Shown: positions 1 to 7,677, counted from the stretch's first letter. The stretch is 13,288 nucleotides of DNA from an uncultured Oscillospiraceae bacterium (GCA_902462665.1 CABQCM010000008.1:1-13288); one strand, 5' to 3'. A program made the numbers and translations. Notes: generated by a model not told the origin, from the sequence alone.

Positions 1-957
1 GGCGTCGTGTTTACCCAAAACTGTACCCACGCGCTGAATTTTGCTATTAAGGGGTTGATGCCCGCCGGCGGGAAAGCGGTGGTTTCTTCCCTGGAGCACA
101 ACGCCGTTATGCGCCCATTGACCGCTATGCGCCAGCAGGGAGTGCGTACCGACACCGCCGAGGTCATTTTTGGCGACGACGACGCCACCTTTCGCTCTTT
201 TGAACGGTTAATTGACGCGGATACCAATGTGGTGATTTGTACTCACGCCTCGAATGTCTGCGGCCTTGTGCTGCCCATCGGTCGCATTGGGCGGCTATGC
301 CGCCAAAGAGGAATTCCATTTATTGTGGACGCGGCGCAATCGGCTGGTATGATTCCCATTGATATGACGCAGATGTGCATTGATTGCCTCTGCATGCCGG
401 GGCATAAGGGTCTGTATGGTCCTCCAGGTACGGGGATGCTGCTGACTGGCCGTTCGATTCCTCAAACGGTGATCGAAGGGGGGACCGGCACCTTTTCCAT
501 TGATTTCAATCAGCCGGAAAATCTTCCGGAACGGCTTGAGAGCGGTACGATCAATACCGTAGGGATTGCGGGATTGTCGGCTGGGCTGGCCTTTGTTGAG
601 CAAAAGGGAATTGGACGCATTCACGATTATGAAATCGGCCTGCTGCAGGAGTTGTACGATGGCCTGCGTTCCATCCGGGAGGTCGTGCTGTATATGGATC
701 GTCCCTCGGTCAGCCACTTTTCTCCGGTGCTCAGCTTTAACGTAGAAGGGATGCCCAGCGAGCAGGTGGGGGAAGAGTTGGCACAGGCAGGCTTCGCCGT
801 GCGTGCCGGCCTTCATTGCGCGCCGACAGCGCATCGCCGGTTGGGTACGCTGGAGCAGGGAACCGTGCGGGTCAGCCCATCGGTGTTCAGCCGCCGGGAA
901 CACATCAGGGCATTCTGCGCACAGATGAAAAAAATAGTGAAAAAAAAGGCAAACTAA
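1..957 (+). CDS. Cysteine desulfurase family protein (class V aminotransferase), 5' end missing
   Basis: The reading frame is open from base 1, so the gene begins upstream. 318 residues are visible of a family usually near 380-400, so roughly the first 70-80 are missing. Members are PLP enzymes that remove sulfur from cysteine as an enzyme-bound persulfide, for Fe-S clusters, thiolated tRNA or cofactors. In visible-residue numbering, the PLP-contacting stretch VDAAQSAG lies near 109-116, the Schiff-base lysine is K136 in MPGHKGLYGP, and the probable persulfide cysteine is C273 in GLHCAP, followed by GTVRVSPSVF. The layout suits the stand-alone cysteine desulfurase-like subfamily rather than IscS with an IscU scaffold, and no iscU or sufU follows here. 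The gene ends in a lysine run and TAA, with a promoter for the next operon immediately after. The family call is firm. The sulfur acceptor cannot be told from this fragment. Confidence 0.9.
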   Translation, partial: GVVFTQNCTHALNFAIKGLMPAGGKAVVSSLEHNAVMRPLTAMRQQGVRTDTAEVIFGDDDATFRSFERLIDADTNVVICTHASNVCGLVLPIGRIGRLCRQRGIPFIVDAAQSAGMIPIDMTQMCIDCLCMPGHKGLYGPPGTGMLLTGRSIPQTVIEGGTGTFSIDFNQPENLPERLESGTINTVGIAGLSAGLAFVEQKGIGRIHDYEIGLLQELYDGLRSIREVVLYMDRPSVSHFSPVLSFNVEGMPSEQVGEELAQAGFAVRAGLHCAPTAHRRLGTLEQGTVRVSPSVFSRREHIRAFCAQMKKIVKKKAN

Positions 958-958
958 C

Positions 959-988
959 TTGCAAGTATCCCCGTGTGTGTGATACAAT
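959..988 (+). promoter_or_regulatory. Candidate sigma-A promoter for cdaA-cdaR
   Basis: TTGCAA (959-964) and TACAAT (983-988) are separated by 18 bp. A TG dinucleotide at 980-981 sits one base before the -10, giving an extended -10 (TGATACAAT). The predicted start near 995 would give a leader of about 60 nt containing the hairpin at 1012-1034. The promoter begins one base after the stop codon of the preceding gene. It is inferred from consensus match only. Confidence 0.55.
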
Positions 989-1011
989 ATTAAAAATAAA
1001 TTGGGAATGAT

Positions 1012-1034
1012 GGGGCGGTCGATTTGACCGCCCC
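1012..1034 (+). promoter_or_regulatory. GC-rich hairpin in the cdaA leader
   Basis: A perfect 9-bp inverted repeat, GGGGCGGTC / GACCGCCCC, encloses a 5-nt loop (GATTT). It ends 21 bases before the cdaA ATG at 1056 and has no T-run after it, so it does not look like an intrinsic terminator for the upstream gene. It lies downstream of the predicted cdaA promoter and would be in the mRNA leader. Its position could influence ribosome access or mRNA stability. That role is inference. Confidence 0.5.
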
Positions 1035-1055
1035 TGCTGGAAATGGGTGGCGCCT

Positions 1056-1925
1056 ATGGCAGGCTTTTGGGATTTGCTCGAGCAGGGCTGGAACATATTT
1101 TTTAGTGTAATCTCCGACTTTAATTTCGGGGATTTATTGGATATTGTTTTGGTGGCTTATCTGATTTATAAAACAGTTCAACTAATTCGCGAAACCCGTG
1201 CGGCGCAACTGGTCAAGGGCATTATGTTGCTTCTGATTATCGTCGTGCTTGTCAAGCTGTTTCAAATGGATACTATGGAGTGGCTGATTGAAAACATGAT
1301 GAACGTCGCTGTGTTCGCTCTGTTGGTTGTATTTCAGCCTGAGCTGCGCCGGATGCTGGAGCAAATGGGCCGCAGCCGTATCGCCACCTTGGGACATAGC
1401 TTGAGCAATACCGAGGCCGAGCAGGAGCAGCACATGGCCATTGAGGCGACCTGTAAAGCGTGCGCTTCCATGAGCGCTTCGAAAACGGGTGCTTTGATTG
1501 TGTTTGAACGGCGTACTATGTTGGGCGACGTCATTGATACCGGCACGGTCATCGACGGCGCGGTATCGCCCGAGCTGTTAGGCAATATCTTTTTTAATAA
1601 AGCTCCTTTGCATGACGGCGCGCTCATTATCCGCTACGGGCGGGTGCGGGCGGCTGCCTGCATTTTACCTTTGTCGCAGAATGAAATCAATCGGGAGTTG
1701 GGAACGCGGCATCGTGCGGCGCTGGGAATGTCGGAGATTTCGGACGCGGTGGTCGTGGTGGTATCGGAGGAGACCGGCACCATCTCGGTTGCCCGCAATG
1801 GAGTCTTGACGCGGGGATACGATGCGATCACCCTGAGCACCGAGCTGGAAAAGGCGCTGCTTCCCTCTGCTTCGGGCGAGGAAGCCTCTGCCCGTCCGTT
1901 TTGGAAGAGGTGGAAAAAGAAATGA
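1056..1925 (+). CDS. cdaA: Diadenylate cyclase CdaA (membrane c-di-AMP synthase)
   Basis: CdaA condenses two ATP into c-di-AMP, the second messenger that controls potassium and osmolyte uptake and cell-wall balance in Firmicutes. From the ATG at 1056 the protein has 289 residues, close to the usual 270-290. The N-terminus carries three membrane segments (about 26-41, 52-68 and 78-95), followed by FQPELRRMLEQMGR, typical of the linker into the DAC domain. The catalytic motifs are both present: DGA at D187-A189 (LHDGALII) and RHR at R218-R220 (TRHRAALGMSE). The ATG is preferred because GGGTGG at 1045-1050 is a plausible ribosome site. An in-frame GTG at 1047 would add three residues. The stop overlaps the start of cdaR by 4 nt, implying translational coupling. 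A charged FWKRWKKK tail ends the protein. Confidence 0.96.
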   Translation: MAGFWDLLEQGWNIFFSVISDFNFGDLLDIVLVAYLIYKTVQLIRETRAAQLVKGIMLLLIIVVLVKLFQMDTMEWLIENMMNVAVFALLVVFQPELRRMLEQMGRSRIATLGHSLSNTEAEQEQHMAIEATCKACASMSASKTGALIVFERRTMLGDVIDTGTVIDGAVSPELLGNIFFNKAPLHDGALIIRYGRVRAAACILPLSQNEINRELGTRHRAALGMSEISDAVVVVVSEETGTISVARNGVLTRGYDAITLSTELEKALLPSASGEEASARPFWKRWKKK

Positions 1926-3283
1926 ACGAAAAAATAACCTCGCAGGAGAAAAGAAAGTTTACCATCAGCAGCCTGTTTCGAAACAATCGTTTTGTCGCTG
2001 TGTTTGCGGTGATCGTTTCTATCATAATTTGGTTTGTGGTTTCGGTGGCTTTTAACCCGATTGTGGACAAAAACATTCTCAACGTACCCATCCAAATTCC
2101 ACTGTCAACGACGACTCACGACGGTCTCAAAGCCTATGAGGGGGCGGATGCTACCGTTTCCGTGAAGGTGCAGGGGAAAAAGTACGTCATTGATCAGCTC
2201 AAGCCAGAGGACTTGACCGTAACCGCCAGTCTCAATGGCGTTGTAGGCGTGGGAACCTATCGTCTGGAGCTGACGGCCAAAAGCAGCACGGGGCTGGCAG
2301 ATTACGACGTAGTTTCTGTGTCGCCTTCTTCGGTGGCGGTAACCTTTGATAACGAGGCCATCAAAACCTTTGATGTGGAGGTTAAATGCCCGGGATTGTC
2401 GGCTGACGGAGATTATGGTTCCGATTCGATTATTATGGTTGATTCGGAAATGGCGGATGAATCTTATTCTACTTTAACCGTCCTTGGCCCGGCTTCGCAG
2501 GTCAATCAAATCGATCACGTGACCGCTGTGTCCGACACGGTGGAAGTTTTGCGGGAAAGTAAGCAGATGACCGCCCGCATCATGATGTATGACGTTTATA
2601 ATGAATTGCTTTATGACGCGGCCGCGCCCGATACCTCGAAACTTCAACTGACGGAATTGCAGTTTACCGAGGTTCCGGTCATTGCGCGAGTCAATATGAT
2701 ACGGGAACTGCCGTTGCGGGTCAACTACCGCAATGCGCCTGGAGTTTTGCCGAATATGACAATCGTCGAGCACAGCAAAACCGATTCGGAGCCCGTTGCT
2801 GTTTCGACGGTGCGTGTCAAGGGGGCGGTCGAGACGGTTTCGACCATGTCGGAGGTTACGCTCGACGGCAACTTTGATTTCCTGAGTCTCGATCCCTACG
2901 ATGCCGGTACATGGTATCGGGATTTATCCCTGCCGGTGTTGTCTGGAATCAGTTATTTTGACTATGCCACTCCCAAGGATGTCACATTCCGTGTGGCAGT
3001 TGCCTCGGACGACCTCAGGGTGAAAGCATATGATTTGGCTGACAGTAATATCACTGTGGCCAATACGTCCTACTCGGTTTCCATCGAATCGGCTCTCAAG
3101 GGAGTTCAGGTGATTGGTCCGCCGCAGGCTCTGCGCAGCCTTACGATGGAGGATATTATCGCTACGCTCGACGCCAATGGGCTTGTACCGGGAACCTATA
3201 CGCTCAAACCGACTTTTGTGATTGGCTCGCAGAAGCAGTGCTGGGTTGCGGGAAACTATGAGGTCACCATTCGTCTGTCGTAA
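1922..3283 (+). CDS. cdaR: CdaR / YbbR-domain regulator of CdaA
   Basis: This is a 453-residue extracytoplasmic protein with one N-terminal membrane anchor (about residues 22-43, VAVFAVIVSIIIWFVVSVAF). A basic cytoplasmic start precedes it, and a long beta-rich exterior made of successive YbbR-type repeats follows. Each repeat contains VxVxVxG-type strands such as ATVSVKVQGKKYVIDQL, and the repeats span roughly 48-130, 135-230, 235-345 and 360-453. YbbR proteins bind CdaA and tune c-di-AMP synthesis in other Firmicutes. The ATG at 1922 overlaps the cdaA stop (ATGA) and has GAAGAGGTGG just upstream. An in-frame TTG at 1901 is less likely. In many Firmicutes glmM follows as the third operon gene, but here a terminator-like hairpin comes next. 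Confidence 0.9.
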   Translation: MNEKITSQEKRKFTISSLFRNNRFVAVFAVIVSIIIWFVVSVAFNPIVDKNILNVPIQIPLSTTTHDGLKAYEGADATVSVKVQGKKYVIDQLKPEDLTVTASLNGVVGVGTYRLELTAKSSTGLADYDVVSVSPSSVAVTFDNEAIKTFDVEVKCPGLSADGDYGSDSIIMVDSEMADESYSTLTVLGPASQVNQIDHVTAVSDTVEVLRESKQMTARIMMYDVYNELLYDAAAPDTSKLQLTELQFTEVPVIARVNMIRELPLRVNYRNAPGVLPNMTIVEHSKTDSEPVAVSTVRVKGAVETVSTMSEVTLDGNFDFLSLDPYDAGTWYRDLSLPVLSGISYFDYATPKDVTFRVAVASDDLRVKAYDLADSNITVANTSYSVSIESALKGVQVIGPPQALRSLTMEDIIATLDANGLVPGTYTLKPTFVIGSQKQCWVAGNYEVTIRLS

Positions 3284-3301
3284 TTTCATTTTGTGCACTG
3301 T

Positions 3302-3339
3302 GCGGAAAGCGGCTGTGGGCGGCTTTCCGCTTGCTTTTT
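3302..3339 (+). terminator. Probable intrinsic terminator after cdaR
   Basis: GCGGAAAGC (3302-3310) and GCTTTCCGC (3322-3330) form a perfect 9-bp stem with an 11-nt loop. TTGCTTTTT follows. It begins 18 bases after the cdaR stop and would end the cdaA-cdaR transcript before the two-component operon. Confidence 0.7.
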
Positions 3340-3608
3340 CATTGATATGGTTAGACAAAACAATCCGGGTACCATGCGCTTTACGCATCATCCTTGAAAT
3401 GCCGGGTGTGTTACGCTGCTTCGCCATGCGATAGCATGGCTGCATAGAGCACGGAAATAGCAAAGGAAAAAATTCGTGTTTTCGGAATATCCGGGTTACA
3501 AAAGGTTTAAAAAATGTTCACCAATGATAAAATAAGAGAGAATATAATAAGAACAGTCCCATTGGCGGACTCCAACGGATTCTCTGTGGAGGAAAGGAAG
3601 GAACAACC
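3340..3608 (+). other. Non-coding region upstream of the two-component operon
   Basis: No credible gene is seen here. The stretch holds small inverted repeats: ATGCG/CGCAT at 3374-3388, GCCATGC/GCATGGC with a GATA loop at 3423-3440, and CGGA/TCCG at 3483-3493. The last 120 bases are AT-rich. TATAAT at 3543-3548 could be the -10 of the operon promoter, but no good -35 lies 16-18 bp upstream. The nearest candidate, TTCACC at 3517-3522, has a 20-bp spacer, which would suit an activator-dependent promoter. The ribosome site is AGGAAGG at 3595-3601, 7 bases before the ATG, with a second GGAGG at 3588-3592. Confidence 0.4.
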
Positions 3609-4292
3609 ATGGCGGCAAAAATTCTGGTCGTGGACGACGACACTAATATTTGTGAATTGTTGAGGCTTTACCTGGAAAAGGATGGCTATGAGACCGTCAT
3701 TGCCAACGATGGAGAGCAGGCGGTCGAGTGCTTTCAAAAGCACGCGCCCGATCTGATTTTGTTGGATATTATGCTGCCGAAGCTGGATGGATGGCAGGTC
3801 TGCCGCGAAATTCGCAAGACTTCCAACGCGCCGATTATTATGATTACGGCGAAGGGAGAAACCTTTGATAAAATTCTCGGTCTGGAATTGGGCGCGGACG
3901 ACTATGTGGTCAAGCCCTTTGACGCGAAAGAGGTCATGGCCCGGGTGAAGGCTGTGCTGCGACGTTCTCTGCCGGCGGGCGAGGACGACGTTAAGATGGT
4001 AAAGTACGATAAACTGGTCATTAATCTGACCAATTATGAGCTTTGGGTAGATGGCAAACAGGTTGATACCCCTCCGAAGGAGCTGGAGCTTATCTATCAT
4101 CTTGCCAGCAATCCCAACCGGGTTTTTACCCGCGATCAGCTTCTTGACGAGGTGTGGAGCTTTGACTATTACGGAGATTCCCGTACTGTGGACGTGCACG
4201 TCAAACGTTTGCGCGAAAAGCTGGAAGGGGTGTCCGACGCATGGTCGCTCAAGACGGTCTGGGGCGTGGGATATAAATTTGAGGTTCGTTGA
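3609..4292 (+). CDS. OmpR/PhoB-family response regulator
   Basis: This 227-residue protein is a typical two-domain transcription regulator. The receiver domain (about 4-117) has the acidic pocket D9-D10-D11, phospho-acceptor D53 in LLDIMLP, T80 in MITAK and K102 in VVKPF. The winged-helix DNA-binding domain (about 128-227) contains TRDQLLDEVW and RTVDVHVKRLREKL, the OmpR-type recognition helix region. Phosphorylation by the kinase encoded 76 bp downstream should activate DNA binding. The gene opens an apparent operon of regulator, kinase and HtrA protease, which suggests control of envelope quality or cell-wall stress, as in the CssRS-htrA arrangement of Bacillus. That functional link is inferred from neighbours. 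The family and domain calls are secure, but the ortholog name is not. Confidence 0.95.
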   Translation: MAAKILVVDDDTNICELLRLYLEKDGYETVIANDGEQAVECFQKHAPDLILLDIMLPKLDGWQVCREIRKTSNAPIIMITAKGETFDKILGLELGADDYVVKPFDAKEVMARVKAVLRRSLPAGEDDVKMVKYDKLVINLTNYELWVDGKQVDTPPKELELIYHLASNPNRVFTRDQLLDEVWSFDYYGDSRTVDVHVKRLREKLEGVSDAWSLKTVWGVGYKFEVR

Positions 4293-4298
4293 AAACAG

Positions 4299-4310
4299 CG
4301 GCTTCGGCCG
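4299..4310 (+). other. UUCG tetraloop hairpin between regulator and kinase genes
   Basis: CGGC-TTCG-GCCG forms a 4-bp stem closed by a C(UUCG)G loop, an exceptionally stable RNA tetraloop class. A flanking G/T can add a wobble pair. It sits 6 bases after the regulator stop in the 76-bp gap before the kinase gene. No T-run follows, so transcription should continue. It may slow 3' exonucleases or pause polymerase. Chance occurrence is also possible. Confidence 0.35.
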
Positions 4311-4368
4311 TCTGGTTCGATGAAATTTGCACGGTCAAACGCCGTGATGTCAGAATGGAGAATGCAGC

Positions 4369-5895
4369 ATGCGAAAAAGTTTGTTTCATAAATTTTTTGG
4401 CTTCTCCATTACCATATTGACGATTGCCATGATTGTGTTGGGCACCGTCATGCTCGGTTTTGCAGGGAATTTCTGGCTCAAGGAAAAGCGTACCCTGCTC
4501 ACCAACGAGGCCCGCACCGTGTCCAATCAAGTCAGCGATATGCTGGGAACGCTTGGATACGACCGATATATGGACAAGATTGTAGAAACCCTTACCCAGA
4601 TGTCGGGCAGCGAGGTTTTGGTCGCTTCCGCGGATGGTACCATTATTTACAGCGGCAGCAGCCGCAACAATTATACCGGCCGAACCGTTCCCTCTGAGAT
4701 TATGGAGGTCGCTTTACGGCAAGACTATAGTGATATGGGGACGATGCAGGGGACACTGCTGCAGGATAGCTATTTTGTCGGGGTTCCCATCTCGCATGCA
4801 TTGGGTTCGATTGGCGTGGTTTTTGCTGTAACGCCGTCGGCCGGGCTGATGAATTATCTGCTGAATATGCTGAAACTCTTTTTGCTCGCCGCTTTGATTG
4901 TTACCGCACTGGTCTTTATCGCAGTCTATCTGATGACCACCAATATGGTTCGGCCCATGCGGGAGATGGCCGAGGCGGCCCGCTGCATGGCGCGGGGTGA
5001 TTTCTCCCGTTATATCCGGGTGGACCGGGAGGATGAAATCGGCGAACTGGCAGTGGCGTTTAATAATATGACCAAGTCCATTGCGGCGGGCGAGCAGATG
5101 CGGCGGGGGTTCATTGCGAATGTATCGCATGAGCTAAAAACTCCCATGACTACCATTTCGGGCTTTATCGATGGTATTCTCGACGGAACCATCGGGGAAA
5201 AAGAGCAGAAGTTTTATCTTGAAATTGTCTCGGGTGAGGTCAAACGCCTGGCTCGGTTGGTGGTGAGTATGCTCAGCCTTTCCAAGCTCGAGGCGGGGGA
5301 GATGACCATTCATCCTACTCCGCTGAAGCTCAGCGAGCTGTTGGTCAACGTGCTGTTTAGCTTTGACCGGCGCATTGAGGAAAAAAACTTGGATATTGTT
5401 GGACTGGATACGATGGATTCGCTGGAGGTCAATGCCGATCACGATTTAATGCATCAGGCCATTTACAATCTAGTGGACAATGCCGTCAAATATACCCCGG
5501 AGGATGGTACCATTTGGCTCAGCGGTACGAACGAAGACGATAAGGTCGCTCTGGTCATCCGAAACAGTGGAAAAGGCATTGCCAAAAACGAGCTTCCCCA
5601 TGTATTTGATCGGTTTTATAAGGTGGATAAATCCCGGGGCACCGATAAAATGGGCGCTGGTTTAGGGTTGTATCTGGTCAAGACGATTGTCAGCCTACAT
5701 GGCGGCCAGATTACCGTCAGCAGTGTGGAGGGGCAGTATACCGAGTTTTCCTTTGTGTTGAAGGCGTATCGTTCCAAGACGGGTGAGTCGGATGCAAGAG
5801 AGCGCCGTGAGAAGGAGCACAAGGAACGCAGGGACAGCCGCGAACAGAAAGAACGCGGAGGCAGTGGTTCTCAACAGGATACTTTGGAAAATTAA
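4369..5895 (+). CDS. Membrane sensor histidine kinase (HAMP-HisKA-HATPase)
   Basis: The 508-residue sensor kinase is the partner of the preceding response regulator. The order is membrane segment 1 (about 9-33), an extracytoplasmic sensor region (about 36-162, with VLVASADGTIIYSG resembling a Cache/PAS-like fold), membrane segment 2 (about 163-189), and HAMP (about 190-243). The HisKA domain has phospho-acceptor H254 in NVSHELKTPM. The ATPase domain has an N-box (N367 to Y375), G1 box (R398-I404), F-box near 412-417 and G2 box (G429-G433). All catalytic boxes look intact. The start ATG has GGAG 8 bases upstream. There is no cytoplasmic PAS domain, unlike WalK. The final 35-40 residues (about 470-508) are an Arg/Glu/Lys-rich tail beyond the usual end of the ATPase domain. 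The htrA gene follows 30 bp later. The signal is unknown. Confidence 0.95.
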   Translation: MRKSLFHKFFGFSITILTIAMIVLGTVMLGFAGNFWLKEKRTLLTNEARTVSNQVSDMLGTLGYDRYMDKIVETLTQMSGSEVLVASADGTIIYSGSSRNNYTGRTVPSEIMEVALRQDYSDMGTMQGTLLQDSYFVGVPISHALGSIGVVFAVTPSAGLMNYLLNMLKLFLLAALIVTALVFIAVYLMTTNMVRPMREMAEAARCMARGDFSRYIRVDREDEIGELAVAFNNMTKSIAAGEQMRRGFIANVSHELKTPMTTISGFIDGILDGTIGEKEQKFYLEIVSGEVKRLARLVVSMLSLSKLEAGEMTIHPTPLKLSELLVNVLFSFDRRIEEKNLDIVGLDTMDSLEVNADHDLMHQAIYNLVDNAVKYTPEDGTIWLSGTNEDDKVALVIRNSGKGIAKNELPHVFDRFYKVDKSRGTDKMGAGLGLYLVKTIVSLHGGQITVSSVEGQYTEFSFVLKAYRSKTGESDARERREKEHKERRDSREQKERGGSGSQQDTLEN

Positions 5896-5925
5896 TGGAG
5901 CGTTTATTTGATAGGAGGAGTCAGT

Positions 5926-7635
5926 ATGAACGAGCAGGAATTGGGTCCCATGCAGCCCGATGGGCAGAAAGCGGCGGCCAGCACGCCTCAGACGGAAGAG
6001 ACAGCGCCGTCTGCTCCTTGGCACGAGCCAGCGGCTTCTCAGCCGCAAGCCTGCGAGCTGTATTCCAATAGTCAAGCGGATCCGGCGGCCAGCGAGGCCG
6101 GCGAGGGGGCGATGAATCAGCCCGTGCAGGAGATGGCTTCGGAATCGCCTTTTTCGGTGGGGCACAGCGCGCCGCCTCCGATGTCGCCGGTGCCGCCTGT
6201 GTATCCGCCTCAACCAGGGGCATATGGCGATGAGACAGGGCAGGGACCTTACGTTTACGCTCGTCCGGCAGAGCAGCCGGTACAAATGCCGCCGACCGTG
6301 TCTGGGGGATATGGGGCTGGCGTGCAGGGGAGCGCATACGGTTCCTCGGGCAGCGGCTATGTGCCGCCAATCGGTCCTCAGCCGGCATCGGGGCAATCGG
6401 GTTATACTGGCGGCACGGCGAGTTATTATCCCCCGGTTCCTCCGCAGAAACCCAAAAGAAAAAATAAAGGTCTTGCCGCCTTTTTTATTGTCCTGCTGTG
6501 CGTTGTCATTGCTGCGGGCGGTATGACGGTGGCCTACTATATGGGACGTGAGAGCCGGCCTCTCGATCCATCCTCGTCCGGGGAGGTTTCCTATTCCAGC
6601 TCGATTGATGTCCAGATTCAGGAGAAGCCCGCATCCTCCAACAAGGAGAACCCGGACGGCTCGTTTAGCGTCCAGTCGGTGGTCGAGAAGATGAAATCCA
6701 GCGTCGTCAGCATTACTGTGTACAGTCCCGACGGCTCGGCAGGGTCACGGGCGAGCGGGGTGATTCTTTCGGAAGACGGCTATATTTTAACCAACGACCA
6801 TATTTACAAAGACATTCCCAACGCCAAATTTATGATTACTTTGAACAACGGGGATGAATATGCCGCTTCCTTTGTGGCTGGAGATACCCGAAGCGATATT
6901 GCCGTCCTCAAGATGGAGAATGCCAGCGGACTTCAAAGCGCTACTTTTGGGAAGTCCTCTCAGTGTCAGGTTGGGGAACAAGTAGTCGCCATCGGTAATT
7001 CCGCCGGGCTGGTCGATACCGTGACGGTGGGATATATCTCGGCGCTGGATCGCCGTATCTCGGGTGCAGGCGGCTATACCGCAAAATATATTCAGACCGA
7101 TACAGCCATTAATCCTGGTAACTCAGGCGGGCCGCTGGTCAATCTGTACGGCCAAGTGATCGGTATCAACTCCTCTAAAATTGCCGAGGTGGACAGCGAG
7201 GGAATCTGTTTTGCTATCCCCATTGACCACGCTCTCAACATTGTCGAAAATCTGCTGGCCCATGGCCGTGTGGTGGGGCGCGCGAAGCTGGGGATTACGT
7301 ATCAGGAAATCAGCACGGTGGCTGCTGAAATCAATCATTGTCCTGCCGGTCTTTATATTGCGACCATCACCGAGGACAGCGGGCTGTATGGCAAAGATAT
7401 TGCCCAAGGCGATATCATTACCCACGTCAATGGAAAAGAGATTACCTCCAGCCATCAGATTTTGGATGTGATTGATGATGCTAAAGCGGGGGATACCATT
7501 CGCTTGACGATTTATAAAAGCGCTTCCGGCGCAAGCGTGACCGTCGAAACACAATTGGTCGAATATGTGGGAGAGAGCAGCTATACGACCGCGTCCGTCG
7601 CCTCCAATCCCACGACCTCAATGCCCAATTCTTAG
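5926..7635 (+). CDS. htrA: HtrA/DegP-like membrane-anchored serine protease with PDZ domain
   Basis: The 569-residue protein belongs to the S1C (HtrA) protease family, which degrades or refolds damaged proteins outside the membrane. Residues 1-175 are a Pro/Gln/Ser/Gly-rich, probably disordered cytoplasmic region. KPKRKNK precedes one membrane segment at about 182-206. The protease domain (about 246-448) has the triad H292 (TNDHIY), D324 (SDIAVLKM) and S400 (NPGNSGGPL). One PDZ domain follows (about 452-550, including LGITYQEIS and ITHVNGKEI). The HtrA His motif is more often TNNHVV or TNYHVI, but the His itself is present. The ATG at 5926 is chosen over an in-frame TTG at 5908 because AGGAGG at 5913-5918 is 7 bases upstream. 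It lies 30 bp after the kinase gene and is probably co-transcribed, and may be both target and effector of the two-component system. Confidence 0.94.
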   Translation: MNEQELGPMQPDGQKAAASTPQTEETAPSAPWHEPAASQPQACELYSNSQADPAASEAGEGAMNQPVQEMASESPFSVGHSAPPPMSPVPPVYPPQPGAYGDETGQGPYVYARPAEQPVQMPPTVSGGYGAGVQGSAYGSSGSGYVPPIGPQPASGQSGYTGGTASYYPPVPPQKPKRKNKGLAAFFIVLLCVVIAAGGMTVAYYMGRESRPLDPSSSGEVSYSSSIDVQIQEKPASSNKENPDGSFSVQSVVEKMKSSVVSITVYSPDGSAGSRASGVILSEDGYILTNDHIYKDIPNAKFMITLNNGDEYAASFVAGDTRSDIAVLKMENASGLQSATFGKSSQCQVGEQVVAIGNSAGLVDTVTVGYISALDRRISGAGGYTAKYIQTDTAINPGNSGGPLVNLYGQVIGINSSKIAEVDSEGICFAIPIDHALNIVENLLAHGRVVGRAKLGITYQEISTVAAEINHCPAGLYIATITEDSGLYGKDIAQGDIITHVNGKEITSSHQILDVIDDAKAGDTIRLTIYKSASGASVTVETQLVEYVGESSYTTASVASNPTTSMPNS

Positions 7636-7677
7636 GCCCTAACAGTCATGGCCGGTAACAAGCGGCTTTCTTAAAAT

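Noticed and set aside
1901..1921. Earlier TTG start for cdaR
   Set aside because: The ATG at 1922 overlaps the cdaA stop in a typical ATGA coupling, and GAAGAGGTGG lies at a usable distance before it.
3543..3548. TATAAT as a firm promoter for the response regulator
   Set aside because: The -10 is perfect but no acceptable -35 lies at 16-18 bp. I mention it only as a possible activator-dependent promoter.
5695..6396. Arg-rich 233-residue open frame on the - strand
   Set aside because: It is opposite the 3' end of the kinase gene and the low-complexity start of htrA. The Arg/His richness is what the reverse complement of Pro/Ala/Gly codons gives.
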